From contig JAJCZA010000004.1 in NCBI GenBank assembly GCA_029262635.1, positions 31,015 to 95,014 on the forward strand: DNA of 64,000 nucleotides. Direction: 5' to 3'. Below are positions 27,943-37,587 of the stretch, piece after piece. Made by a program: the position numbers and the translations under genes. Numbering within the stretch: the first letter of the stretch is position 1; each line of letters begins with the position of its first letter. The DNA comes from Vampirovibrionales bacterium. Its GTDB lineage: Bacteria; Cyanobacteriota; Vampirovibrionia; Vampirovibrionales; Vampirovibrionaceae. The notes beneath the pieces were generated by a model. The model was given only the letters and a program-made list of their open reading frames with translations, was not told the origin of the DNA and did not search any database.

Positions 27943-28407
27943 ATGACTGTTGCTCAATCGCCCATTGGCGGAACCGGACTGGAAGTCATGTTGATTGGAA
28001 CACTGGCCACGCTTTCCGCCCAGATATTTAAGATTCTTTGGTACACTTTGACTCACGGCAAGCCCAATTTCAAAATTTTCTTTCACACGGGTGGAATGCC
28101 CAGTAGCCATAGTGCTTGTATGACGGGTCTAGCCACCAGCGTCGGGCTTTTAGAAGGGTTTGACTCTACGATTTTCGCAGTGGCTCTGGGGTTAGCATTG
28201 ATCGTCATGTATGATGCCGCCGGTGTTCGACGAGCCGCTGGAAAAATGGCCGGAATCCTCAATAAAATCACTGAAGAACATTACGCCAACACGCCGGAGC
28301 ATATTCCCGAACGCATTAGAGAGTTATTAGGGCATACGCCGGTTGAGGTTTTCGTTGGGGCTTTTTGGGGGGCTGTTGTCGCCTATGCGATTCATATTCG
28401 CTTATAA
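27943..28407 (+). CDS. Divergent PAP2 family membrane protein (DUF212/YuiD type)
   Basis: A 154-residue membrane protein with about four helices. The family signature is FFHTGGMPSSHSACMTGLAT (about 47-66), followed by VMYDAAGVRRAAGKMAGILN. DUF212 proteins are related to acid phosphatases/haloperoxidases of the PAP2 group. Their substrate is not established; lipid or prenyl diphosphate turnover is often suggested. It lies 42 bases downstream of the prenyl diphosphate synthase on the same strand, with an AAAAGGA site, so a role in lipid-carrier phosphate metabolism is plausible (inference). It converges with the transketolase genes, ten bases apart. Confidence 0.85.
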   Translation: MTVAQSPIGGTGLEVMLIGTLATLSAQIFKILWYTLTHGKPNFKIFFHTGGMPSSHSACMTGLATSVGLLEGFDSTIFAVALGLALIVMYDAAGVRRAAGKMAGILNKITEEHYANTPEHIPERIRELLGHTPVEVFVGAFWGAVVAYAIHIRL

Positions 28408-28417
28408 TGACAGCTTT

Positions 28418-29392
28418 TTACCAGTTTTTAGCCGTGTTTACAATAGCTTCCCAGTCAATACCATATTCTTTAAACAACGGTCCTTGAGTTCCGCTTTGAC
28501 CAAAACGGTCTTGCGTACCCAATCGTTTAACCGGGGTTGGATGATGCTCGCTTAAGACTTCACAGACAGCGCCGCCCAGCCCTGCCAGTACTTGATGGCT
28601 CTCCACGGTAATGACTCGACCAGTTTTCTGAGCGCTTTTAACCAGAGTTTCCTCATCAAAAGGCTTGATGGAGCTAATGTTCAACACCTCAGCGCTAATG
28701 CCATGATCTTTTTGAAGACGCTCAGCAGCCAGTAGGGCATGATAGACTGGCTCACCGGTAGCGGCTAACGTAATATCTGATCCGTCCCGCATCACCTCGA
28801 TCTTACCGGGTGTCCACTGATAGCTTTCATCGTGAATAACCGGCCAATTCGTTCGGACAAGCCGAACATAGCAGGGGCCCACATGTTCTTGAATCGCCCA
28901 ACGTACCATACGGTCGGTTTCCACGGCGTCTGAAGGCACCAACACGGTCATATTTGGAATGACTCGCATCAGGGCAATGTCCTCAATGGATTGGTGGCTC
29001 GCACCATCTTCGCCGAGGCTAATCCCGCTGTGGGTCGGCATAATTTTCACGTTGAGATCCGAATAGCATACAGTATTCCGCACAGCTTCCCAAGCTTTAC
29101 CCGAGGCAAACAGGGCAAATGTACTGAGCACCGGTACCTTACCGGTCGTTGCTAGTCCAGCAGCGGTATTCACTAAATCCATTTCGGCAATACCCTGATT
29201 AAAAAAACGCTCAGGGAATTTATCAGCAAACATTTTCGTTTGGGTCGAACAAGAAAGATCAGCATCAAGAACCACCAGGCTCTCCATAGTTTCACCCAAC
29301 TCGGCCAAAACTTCGCCAAATTGTTTTCTCAGGGCTTTTTTCGTTGGGTTTTCCAGATAATCCAGAGTGGTTAATACGTTTGTGTGGGTCAT
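28418..29392 (-). CDS. Transketolase, C-terminal subunit (pyrimidine-binding and C-terminal domains)
   Basis: A 324-residue second half of a split transketolase. The pyrimidine-binding domain includes DADLSCSTQTKMFADKFPER and FNQGIAEMDLVNTAAGLA, where the Glu activates thiamine. THSGISLGEDGASHQSIEDI and YVRLVRTNWPVI follow. The C-terminal domain has VITVESHQVLAGLGGAVCEV. With its partner (29424-30317) it would transfer two-carbon ketol units in the pentose phosphate pathway, or act in a DXS-like or sugar pathway. Split transketolases are common in many bacteria. AAGGA lies 13 bases before the ATG. It is the last gene of a three-gene minus-strand unit. Confidence 0.9.
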   Translation of the reverse strand: MTHTNVLTTLDYLENPTKKALRKQFGEVLAELGETMESLVVLDADLSCSTQTKMFADKFPERFFNQGIAEMDLVNTAAGLATTGKVPVLSTFALFASGKAWEAVRNTVCYSDLNVKIMPTHSGISLGEDGASHQSIEDIALMRVIPNMTVLVPSDAVETDRMVRWAIQEHVGPCYVRLVRTNWPVIHDESYQWTPGKIEVMRDGSDITLAATGEPVYHALLAAERLQKDHGISAEVLNISSIKPFDEETLVKSAQKTGRVITVESHQVLAGLGGAVCEVLSEHHPTPVKRLGTQDRFGQSGTQGPLFKEYGIDWEAIVNTAKNW

Positions 29393-29423
29393 GATAAGAA
29401 AAATATCCTTATTGCATCAATAT

Positions 29424-30317
29424 TTATAGTCGGGCTTCTAATTCGGCCTTGGCCTGAGCAAATTCATCATCATTAGGAGCCACACCGTGCCACTGGGCCT
29501 TGTTTTCCATAAAAGAAACCCCTTTGCCCTTGACCGTGTTGGCGATAATAACCGTGGGGCGATCCGTGGTTTCGGCCAGCTTATCGGCTTGATCCAACGC
29601 ATTGAGAATCTCAGTGTAGTCGTGACCGACAATCTCCAGCGTATTCCAGCCGAAGGCAGAAAATTTCGGGGCCATCTCGCCCAAGGCTTTTACTTTTTCC
29701 GTATCTCCATCAATCTGAAGGTGGTTTCTATCCACAATCGCTGTCAAACGACTCACTTTATGATGAGCGGCGCTCATAACCGCCTCCCAGATATTACCTT
29801 CTTGCGACTCACCGTCACCGAGAAGAGCAAACACACGGGCATCTCGATTATCCAACCGATGCCCTAACGCCATACCCACAGCACAAGAAAGCCCTTGCCC
29901 TAGTGAACCCGTAGATACATCCACACCTTTCACGTATCGGGAAGCTGGATGGCCTTGCAGGTTAGAATGAATCTGACGCAAGGTCAGCTTTTCTTCCCAT
30001 GGAATATAGCCTCCTTCCATGAGAACTGCATATAAAGCGGGTGCACCGTGCCCTTTTGACAGTACAAACCGGTCTCTATCGACCCAATCTGGCTGAGTAA
30101 CATCGTGGCGCATATGAGCAAACCACAGGGCCACAAGGATATCCATACACGAAAGTGACGTCCCAGGATGGCCGGACTGCGCCGCATGAATCATGGTCAG
30201 GGCTTCAAGCCGTAACCGAGTTGCTATTTTTTCCAGTTCAGTCACCGAAGGTCGACTTTTACCGGGAGTTCGAGTATTTACATTGGTTGATGAAGGAGTC
30301 ATTTCGATGGTCGCCAT
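29424..30317 (-). CDS. Transketolase, N-terminal subunit (ThDP diphosphate-binding domain)
   Basis: A 297-residue first half of the split enzyme. It carries SGHPGTSLSCMDILVALWFA, DRFVLSKGHGAPALYAVL, VSTGSLGQGLSCAVGMALG and the ThDP motif GDGESQEGNIWEAVMSAAHH (GDG-x(~25)-N). An N-terminal extension of ~22 residues (MTPSSTNVNTRTPGKSRPSV) precedes the domain. AAGG precedes the ATG. It starts 13 bases after the glycosyltransferase gene and 31 bases before the C-terminal subunit gene, all on the minus strand, so the three are probably co-transcribed. Confidence 0.92.
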   Translation of the reverse strand: MATIEMTPSSTNVNTRTPGKSRPSVTELEKIATRLRLEALTMIHAAQSGHPGTSLSCMDILVALWFAHMRHDVTQPDWVDRDRFVLSKGHGAPALYAVLMEGGYIPWEEKLTLRQIHSNLQGHPASRYVKGVDVSTGSLGQGLSCAVGMALGHRLDNRDARVFALLGDGESQEGNIWEAVMSAAHHKVSRLTAIVDRNHLQIDGDTEKVKALGEMAPKFSAFGWNTLEIVGHDYTEILNALDQADKLAETTDRPTVIIANTVKGKGVSFMENKAQWHGVAPNDDEFAQAKAELEARL

Positions 30318-30330
30318 GTTAACAGATGCC

Positions 30331-31074
30331 TTATGGTTGATCCGGTTTGGATAAGCATACTTTTACAACAAACAGAGGTAAAGTTCTGTAAGTTCGTTTA
30401 ATGCGCCATGGTTCTGACGTGATGCGATAGAGCCATTCCAGATTGGTTTTCAGGAAAAAAGCCGGTGCCCGCTGCTTTAAGCCGCTCCAGATATCCAAGC
30501 TGCCACCCACGCCAATAAAAACCGTGCCTTGAAACAAGTGTTCATACTGGTGAATCCATTTTTCCTGCTTGGGTACGCCAAGGGCTACCAGTAGAACGTC
30601 TGGCCGGTGATCAGCACACTCTTTAGCCACAGCTTGCTCGTCTCTTGATGACGTCATAAAGCCGTGATGCTGGAAAACAATTTGTAATCGAGGATAACGA
30701 GCTTTCAAATTCAGGCAGGCTTGCTCCAGAACCTCTGGCGCGGCGCCAACAATGGCCACCCGAAGCTGACAGGAGTCAGCATGGAGAAGCACCGCCTCTG
30801 AAAGCTCAATGCCGGGAAGGCGTTTCACGTCAGGATACCCTTGTCGCCTCAACGCCCATACGACTCCGGCACCGTCGGGAATGACTAAACCTGCCGAACG
30901 CAGAATGGCGCCCAACTCCGGATCGGCATCGCCCTGCATAAGCATTTCTGGATTCAGGGTAACGATATGAAGGTTCGTTTTTGCCGCCAACGATTGAGTA
31001 ATCCGCTGAAGCGCCTCATCATGACTCACTAAATGAACGGGATAACTAAGTAATCGAACGGTTTGGGACACCAA
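30331..31074 (-). CDS. WecG/TagA/CpsF family glycosyltransferase
   Basis: A 247-residue GT26 enzyme that adds a ManNAc or ManNAc-uronic acid unit to a lipid-linked GlcNAc during surface polymer synthesis. Signatures are IVTLNPEMLMQGDADPELG, LVIPDGAGVVWALR, RLPGIELSEAVL, VAIVGAAPEV, LLVALGVPKQEKWIH, GVGGSLDIWSGLKQRAP and NLEWLYRITSEPWR. TTG 31074, with CAGGA 7 bases upstream, is the preferred start; the next codon is GTG. The donor could come from WecB, encoded at 8549-9739. Which polymer is built is not evident. Confidence 0.9.
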   Translation of the reverse strand: MVSQTVRLLSYPVHLVSHDEALQRITQSLAAKTNLHIVTLNPEMLMQGDADPELGAILRSAGLVIPDGAGVVWALRRQGYPDVKRLPGIELSEAVLLHADSCQLRVAIVGAAPEVLEQACLNLKARYPRLQIVFQHHGFMTSSRDEQAVAKECADHRPDVLLVALGVPKQEKWIHQYEHLFQGTVFIGVGGSLDIWSGLKQRAPAFFLKTNLEWLYRITSEPWRIKRTYRTLPLFVVKVCLSKPDQP

Positions 31075-31156
31075 TGTTTTATCCTGATTTTACATTTTAA
31101 GCCTGAACGCTTTCGATTATAGCGGATTCAGTCTCTAAAGTGTCAAACACTCGGCA

Positions 31157-33313
31157 TTAAATCCGATTTTCAGGCCGACCCCCGGGATAAAAATAATCTT
31201 CGGTCGGGAAAGGGGCCTTCTTGTATTGAGGGCGAATCACCTGCTCCATCAAAAGGCGATATGCTTTTATTTGCCGGTTCAATTCGGGAATCGGACTATT
31301 TTCCGCTAAAAAATGGTGTTGATAGGCTTTTGTCATGCTGGGGTGAAGAGTCGCCTTCGCAAGTAAAACACTTAAGTGACCACTGGCTCTGTCTTTCAGA
31401 GCGATCGTCACCATATTTTTTATTCCCTGAAAGGCTTGGCTCAAAAGCTGAGCATCACTCGCATTGATGGGAGTCGTTGGCTCAAGCACCGTCTCAGGAC
31501 GATAGTCAAATACGGTATTCAACGTTTCTTTCACCTTTTTCAAGTTGGCAAGCTGACTTTTCATGCCCACAATCCCTGAGTAAAATCCCAATTTAAAGCC
31601 TTCCGTCACCAGACTTCGCGTATGCGGACTCTCATCCATCTTCTGAATATGGGCCTGAAGCAGACCGAGCAGTGGCTCCATCGCTTGTAGTTGGTACGCC
31701 AACTGAATCCGAACTAGTGTTTCGTAGTCTTCTTCCTGCTGAACCGTTTTAATATTCGGCAATTCAGGATTAACACTATAAATAATCGCTTCCGCTTCTT
31801 CTAAAGTCATTTCTCCCTGAAAACCCTTTTTGGAAGCCATAGCCTGAGGCTTAGAAGAAGCTACGAAAAGAGCAGGGGTTTGAGCCGATCTTTCTTCAGA
31901 AACACTTATGCCATCAGTAGACTCCGAAATCTGCTGCCCTTCAAGCGTTTGCGCTTTATAATAGAGGGTATTAAACACATCCTCAACTTCATGAACCTCT
32001 TCTAGTTGCCCATGAATCGGGTGTCCCAGAGGAAACAAAGAGGTATCTAATAAGCCCACCTGTTTAGCAATACTCTCTTTAATGCTATATGACAGAATCT
32101 CAAAAAAGAGATTTTCCTCTGTAAACATCGATCGAAACCCCGGTTGAGTAATCCGCCCCAGCGACAAGTTAAACTGCTGGGTTAAAACCTTCTGTGTCTC
32201 TTTCAGAAAGTCAACCATTGAGGTCAATCTTAAATAATCCAAACGAGAATAGGAGTCACCACTTAAAAGTTGTGAAAATGTCTCCGGTTTTTCTTTCCGC
32301 AACGCATCCACACCCAGTAAAACCTCCTCTAAAAGCAACAGCCCCCGATTGAGATAAAGTTTGCCAAAGATAACTTTAAAGCGTTGAATCTCTTCTTTCG
32401 ACTGGGTGGCTGCAACCTCATCAGCGGACGGAGGGAAAATGGGATAAACAGTTTGATTTGAAAACTGCTGAAAAAAGTCAGGCATCGAGGTAGGTTGAAC
32501 CACGGTATGCGCCAAATTTTTATTGACTTGCTCGATCCGTGTGTTAACCGCATAAATAAGATCGATCTGTCGGCGGAGTTCTTCTGTTTGGGTGATAAAG
32601 TATGGAGAGGAAGGGAACACTTTTTCATAAAGCTCAGCCCATTCTGGAAACCCAATCGTTCGACCTTCCTGCATCTTTCTGATCCAGCCCGCAAAGGCGA
32701 CCAGCTGAGCAAAGGCTTTAGTAATGGCTTCTTTATCACCCGGTTTTAAAGGGTTGTCAGAGTTCAACAGGGTTTCTGAACCAAAAGAGGATAGATAGCC
32801 GAGAGGGGATGTCGAAGAATCAGTTAACAACTTTTCAAATGGCTCCCAGCGAGGCCCAAAAGAAGGATCCACTCGGCTGATTTCTTCAATAAGACCCGGC
32901 TCCTCTTTCATTCGCTTATTCAATTCGGCTTCATGAAGCTTAAGGTAGTAAGCAACCTTTTGGTTAAAGTCATGCAAAGCAACCCAGTGCATCCTTTCTA
33001 AGGAACCACTATCGTTTGTTTCGTTTATCTGTTTAAACGTCACAGGAAATTGACTTTGTTCTGGCTCACTAATTTCAACGGAAGATACGGAATTAACAGC
33101 GGGCTCGGAACCTGCTAAAGCGACCGGGAGTGCTAAACTCATCAAAAAGCCACCAACAACCGGAAGCCATTTAAAAATCTTAGACTGAGACCCACTAGAA
33201 GAGCCCGACGTTATCTTGTTGCCATTTTCCAATAAAACATTACGCTCACCTTGCTCCTGAGCCGCAAAACGAACCGGGTATGAGGTAGGATGAGGGGAAA
33301 TACGTAAAGACAC
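31157..33313 (-). CDS. Large exported or membrane-anchored hypothetical protein with PVRFAAQ leader
   Basis: About 718 residues, no family recognised. GTG 33313 was chosen because AGAGG lies ~8 bases upstream, giving the N-terminus MSLRISPHPTSYPVRFAAQ with the recurrent P-x-x-F leader. A single hydrophobic segment at about 50-72 (KIFKWLPVVGGFLMSLALPV then ALAGSE) is either an internal signal-anchor or a delayed signal peptide. The remaining ~640 residues are helix-rich and polar (WVALHDFNQKVAYYLKLHEA; YETLVRIQLAYQLQAMEPLL), with no catalytic motif. The leader lying before the membrane segment is unusual. An extracytoplasmic helical domain is inferred. Confidence 0.65.
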   Translation of the reverse strand: MSLRISPHPTSYPVRFAAQEQGERNVLLENGNKITSGSSSGSQSKIFKWLPVVGGFLMSLALPVALAGSEPAVNSVSSVEISEPEQSQFPVTFKQINETNDSGSLERMHWVALHDFNQKVAYYLKLHEAELNKRMKEEPGLIEEISRVDPSFGPRWEPFEKLLTDSSTSPLGYLSSFGSETLLNSDNPLKPGDKEAITKAFAQLVAFAGWIRKMQEGRTIGFPEWAELYEKVFPSSPYFITQTEELRRQIDLIYAVNTRIEQVNKNLAHTVVQPTSMPDFFQQFSNQTVYPIFPPSADEVAATQSKEEIQRFKVIFGKLYLNRGLLLLEEVLLGVDALRKEKPETFSQLLSGDSYSRLDYLRLTSMVDFLKETQKVLTQQFNLSLGRITQPGFRSMFTEENLFFEILSYSIKESIAKQVGLLDTSLFPLGHPIHGQLEEVHEVEDVFNTLYYKAQTLEGQQISESTDGISVSEERSAQTPALFVASSKPQAMASKKGFQGEMTLEEAEAIIYSVNPELPNIKTVQQEEDYETLVRIQLAYQLQAMEPLLGLLQAHIQKMDESPHTRSLVTEGFKLGFYSGIVGMKSQLANLKKVKETLNTVFDYRPETVLEPTTPINASDAQLLSQAFQGIKNMVTIALKDRASGHLSVLLAKATLHPSMTKAYQHHFLAENSPIPELNRQIKAYRLLMEQVIRPQYKKAPFPTEDYFYPGGRPENRI

Positions 33314-33618
33314 AAGAAAGTCCTCTAGTTTTATCAAGTATAATCACTACCCATTCTAAAAACGGGTGAATCCAGGGAAATGCCCAATCCTTAAAAAATA
33401 CATTAAGCCTGTAGGAACAAAAGGTTTATTTTCCACTAATAATAAAACAAAAAAGGCCGCTCAAACAGAGAAACTTATGATGGCATCCATACCCTAAAAT
33501 AGACTTAAAACACATGAAAACCCAAACCGTTAGAGAACACACGATTCCTCATAAATGAAACCTCTATAAAATGAGATAATGGTAAAGTCCGTTAAATACG
33601 AAAGAGAGAAACGCACCC

Positions 33619-34326
33619 GTGAAAGCTGAAAAAATTTCCGTTTTAATTCCCGTGTTCAACGAAATCCAATTTTTAGAAGAAATTTTAAAACGGGTGGAAG
33701 CGGTTAATTTCTGTAACCTAAACAAAGAAATTGTACTCGTGGATGATGGCTCAACAGACGGCACACGCGAATTACTCAAGAAAATTGGCGAAGCGAATCC
33801 AGATTATTTCATCGATTTTCACGCAGAAAACATGGGCAAGGGCGCGGCGCTAAGAACCGCTATTACTCACGCTACCGGAGATATCATTATTATTCAGGAC
33901 GCGGATCTGGAATACGACCCGGCTGATTACCCGGAACTCATCCAACTGCTATTGGATGATCGAGCGGATGTGGTTTATGGCAGTCGACTTTCCGGCGGAA
34001 AAACCGTTCGAGCGTTTAATATTATGCATTTAATCGGAAACAAACTGCTTACACTCATCACCAACTTGCTTTACAACACCACCCTGACCGACATGGAAAC
34101 GTGCTATAAAGCCTTTAAGGCTTCGGTCATCAAGGGCGTCCAGATTCGTTCCAACCGGTTCGACTTTGAGCCTGAAATCACGGCTAAGGTGCTCAAAAAA
34201 AACTACCATCTGTACGAAGTTCCCATTTCTTACTACGGTCGAGACTTTGACGAAGGGAAAAAAATCACGTGGGTTGATGGGTTTTCCGCCATCTGGGCAC
34301 TCATTCGTTTCCGCTTTATTGATTAG
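33619..34326 (+). CDS. Family 2 glycosyltransferase (DPM1-like)
   Basis: A 235-residue GT-A fold enzyme. ISVLIPVFNEIQFLEEIL, EIVLVDDGSTDGTRELL and IIIQDADLEYDPADYPELIQ (DxD-type metal site) are typical, followed by VVYGSRLSGGK and DMETCYKAFK. No C-terminal membrane helices are present, so it is the soluble or peripheral type that transfers sugar to polyprenyl phosphate or glycolipid. The start is GTG 33619, after GAGAGAAA. A 6S-like RNA gene follows on the same strand. The precise acceptor is unknown. Confidence 0.88.
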   Translation: MKAEKISVLIPVFNEIQFLEEILKRVEAVNFCNLNKEIVLVDDGSTDGTRELLKKIGEANPDYFIDFHAENMGKGAALRTAITHATGDIIIIQDADLEYDPADYPELIQLLLDDRADVVYGSRLSGGKTVRAFNIMHLIGNKLLTLITNLLYNTTLTDMETCYKAFKASVIKGVQIRSNRFDFEPEITAKVLKKNYHLYEVPISYYGRDFDEGKKITWVDGFSAIWALIRFRFID

Positions 34327-34392
34327 GTTAATCGATTAAATTCTGAACCCCATTGCTATCCCGTTTCCAGCCTGCTTTTGTAAGAAAGAATA

Positions 34393-34545
34393 AAGGCAAT
34401 TTGGGCGTTGGCCAGTCCTCTGAGTGCCAACTAGTTTCCCCCCGATGCTACCGGCAGACCCCCCGATGAGCCAGTAACTGGTCTAGTGAACTTGAGGACT
34501 TTTGCTTTGAGCCAAACGCCCAAATTGCGGAATAAATGATAAATA
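34393..34545 (+). ncRNA. ssrS: 6S RNA candidate (RNA polymerase regulator)
   Basis: A long closing stem, gcaatttgggcgttggc (34396-34412) with gccaaacgcccaaattgc (34511-34528), encloses a second stem agtcctc (34414-34420) / gaggact (34494-34500). The 5' strand ggccagtcctctgag closely matches the conserved GGCCAGUCCCCUGAG segment of enterobacterial 6S RNA. A large internal region lies between, as in the open-promoter mimic. At ~140-150 nt it is shorter than most 6S RNAs. The loop carries two copies of ccccccgatg (34438-34447, 34459-34468). A weak hairpin (gataaat / atttatc) and T-rich tail near 34538-34565 may end it. The strand is inferred from the conserved 5' segment. Confidence 0.6.
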
Positions 34546-34565
34546 AACGATTTATCTGTTGTTTA

Positions 34566-35231
34566 TTAAGATTCCCCCCTAATAAATCTGGCGACACCCG
34601 AGATGATAAAAACAATGCTTTTGCGCGTCAGCAAAACCTTATCGGCGTTGTTCATCTCTGCGGATAATTCTGATTTAATTTTTTTCAATTCTTCCAAACG
34701 TTCAGCCTGTTTCACCGTTTCCGCGTCATCCGCCGGTAACTGGGCCACCAAACGGCTTAAGGATTTAATGCTGAGGTTAAGACTTTCAATATTAGAGCTA
34801 TTGGCATCCGCCTGAATGTACTCGACAGGCAAACCATAGTAAACAGCAAGCATGCTTTTCTTGTACTGGAGTGTTTGCCCCTGAAGCGAATCAATGGATT
34901 GCTCTCTGAGCAGGCCTTCAAGGACTTCGACTTCTTTAATGCCTTTGAGCTTTAGCTCATCGTCGGCAAAAATCTGTTTTAGCTTTTCAATACGATGAAT
35001 TCGCTTTTCAGCCAGTGTTGCGTTCTCGCTGGTTAACACCCGACGTTCCCGAATATTTTTCAGCTGATCCACATGTTGAGCCGAATGCAACTCAATCACG
35101 TTGGTCATACCAGATTCCGTTGATTCAACAGACTGAACCGGAACCGTCTGGCTGAGTGCTGACTCTGGAAACGTAACAACATTGGTGCTGGTTTCTTCAT
35201 TATTCGAATTAGCAAAATATCCGATACCCAT
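34566..35231 (-). CDS. Hypothetical helical protein, 221 residues
   Basis: No family recognised. ATG 35231 was chosen because GGGAGA lies ~8 bases upstream, giving MGIGYFANSNNEETS at the N-terminus. An upstream in-frame extension to 35345 lacks support. A polar leader of ~50 residues is followed by long amphipathic helices (ATLAEKRIHRIEKLKQIFAD; AETVKQAERLEELKKIKSEL), probably a coiled coil. A hydrophobic C-terminal stretch (SIVFIISGVARFI) could be a short membrane tail anchor. The function is unknown. Confidence 0.6.
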   Translation of the reverse strand: MGIGYFANSNNEETSTNVVTFPESALSQTVPVQSVESTESGMTNVIELHSAQHVDQLKNIRERRVLTSENATLAEKRIHRIEKLKQIFADDELKLKGIKEVEVLEGLLREQSIDSLQGQTLQYKKSMLAVYYGLPVEYIQADANSSNIESLNLSIKSLSRLVAQLPADDAETVKQAERLEELKKIKSELSAEMNNADKVLLTRKSIVFIISGVARFIRGES

Positions 35232-35726
35232 GATGTGATTCTCCCTACCGTAAGTGACTGCTAAGTTGTGTTTTCCCCTTGAGAGTGAACTGATGTGTTT
35301 TGTGAGAGTGACTAATTTGTCTGTGACTGACACCTGAATAAACACATTTTTTCAAAACGACTTGCGTTTAGGTATTTCTTCAAGCACCTTACTCAATGTG
35401 ATTCATATCGTTAACACTTAAAAAATATATCTTTTCAACCCTTTTATTCATTCCAATCAATCGATTATTTATACATTAACAAATGTAACCCCAATATTAA
35501 CACCCCTGAATTCCCTTAATATTTGACCGGCGAAACCGGATTTATTTATTGACGGATGCCTCAAAGCAAAACTCTCCTTATTCAGGATGTTCAGATAGCA
35601 AAGCCTTTTGTTTTATGACGTTCTACCCCTTTTCTATCGCAAGCCTCAAATTTTAAAGCTTCTTATCTATATAGATAAGAAGCTTTAATTTCTATTAATA
35701 GAAATAGAAGAATGAAGACCTAAGAA
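35232..35726. other. Intergenic region downstream of ahcY
   Basis: An AT-rich spacer of ~495 bases between two minus-strand genes. It contains two adjacent palindromes (35653-35705), described separately, and the presumed promoter of the 34566-35231 gene. No further gene is seen. Confidence 0.5.
35653..35705 (-). terminator. Two adjacent palindromes, likely ahcY terminator
   Basis: A perfect 36-bp palindrome (ttaaagcttcttatctat and its complement, 35653-35688) abuts a perfect 18-bp palindrome (atttctattaatagaaat, 35688-35705). They begin 22 bases after the ahcY stop. The first could end transcription in either direction, but its T-runs are modest, so an additional protein-binding or mRNA-protecting role is possible. 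Confidence 0.5.
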
Positions 35727-37043
<1,317 letters not shown>

Positions 37044-37235
37044 TTAAGTTGATTAAGCACTGATTTTAACAAAGAAACACCGAAGAAAAAACCTCTTTTT
37101 CCTCTTTAAAATCTTGTCTGATTTTTTTTGAAACTTTTTTAAGCCACTAAACGTATCAAATATGAAAGAGACATCAAACACGACCTATTCCAATTGGTAG
37201 GGCTTCGTTAACGTATAAGCTGGAGTACACATTAT

Positions 37236-37544
37236 ATGAACTTTTCATTCCGTCAATATTCTTCCCTAGCCATTGCGCTAGTTGTAATTTTTTCCTCTGG
37301 GTTAATCACAGCCGGGTGGGCCGATGATAATGACAATAGCGATAACCCTCGCAACAAACATCGCCAAGAATGGCGAGAAAAACGAAAAGACCATCATCAG
37401 GCTGTACAAGAAAAACGGAAAGAACGTCGAGAAACCATTAAAGAAAAACGGAAAGACCATCATCAGGCTGTACGAGAAAAACGAAAAGAACGCCGTGAAA
37501 CCATTAAAGAAAAACGAAAAAGCCGTCGACAAAGCCGGCGTTAA
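37236..37544 (+). CDS. Small exported Lys/Arg/Glu-rich tandem-repeat protein
   Basis: A 102-residue protein. A clear signal peptide (about 1-29, ending AGWADD) is followed by an extremely charged region built of a 22-residue unit, EKRKDHHQAVQEKRKERRET plus IK. It occurs twice with one change and then in part (EKRKSRRQSRR). The unit itself is an imperfect duplication of EKRK-x-(H/R)x. The mature protein would be a highly basic single helix with His pairs, perhaps binding nucleic acid, metal or anionic polymer outside the cytoplasm (inference). TGGAG precedes the ATG. No family is recognised. Confidence 0.7.
   Translation: MNFSFRQYSSLAIALVVIFSSGLITAGWADDNDNSDNPRNKHRQEWREKRKDHHQAVQEKRKERRETIKEKRKDHHQAVREKRKERRETIKEKRKSRRQSRR
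37377..37508 (+). repeat. Two tandem 66-bp units in coding sequence
   Basis: Units 37377-37442 and 37443-37508 are nearly identical and in frame, with a partial third copy to about 37525. Near-identity at the DNA level implies recent duplication. Confidence 0.85.
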
Positions 37545-37556
37545 AGACCTGACCCC

Positions 37557-37587
37557 ACAGGGCATTCGTTTTCAGCGGGTGCCCTGT
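37557..37587. terminator. Hairpin between convergent genes
   Basis: An 8-bp stem acagggca (37557-37564) / tgccctgt (37580-37587) separates the convergent 37544 and 37588 gene ends. There is only a short T-run on the plus side. Confidence 0.45.

Noticed and set aside
34393..34545. tmRNA or RNase P RNA as identity of the structured region
   Set aside because: Too short, and no tag ORF, tRNA-like end or conserved RNase P core is visible; 6S fits better.
37377..37508. Tandem 66-bp repeats as a CRISPR array
   Set aside because: The units are contiguous without unique spacers and encode an in-frame protein repeat.
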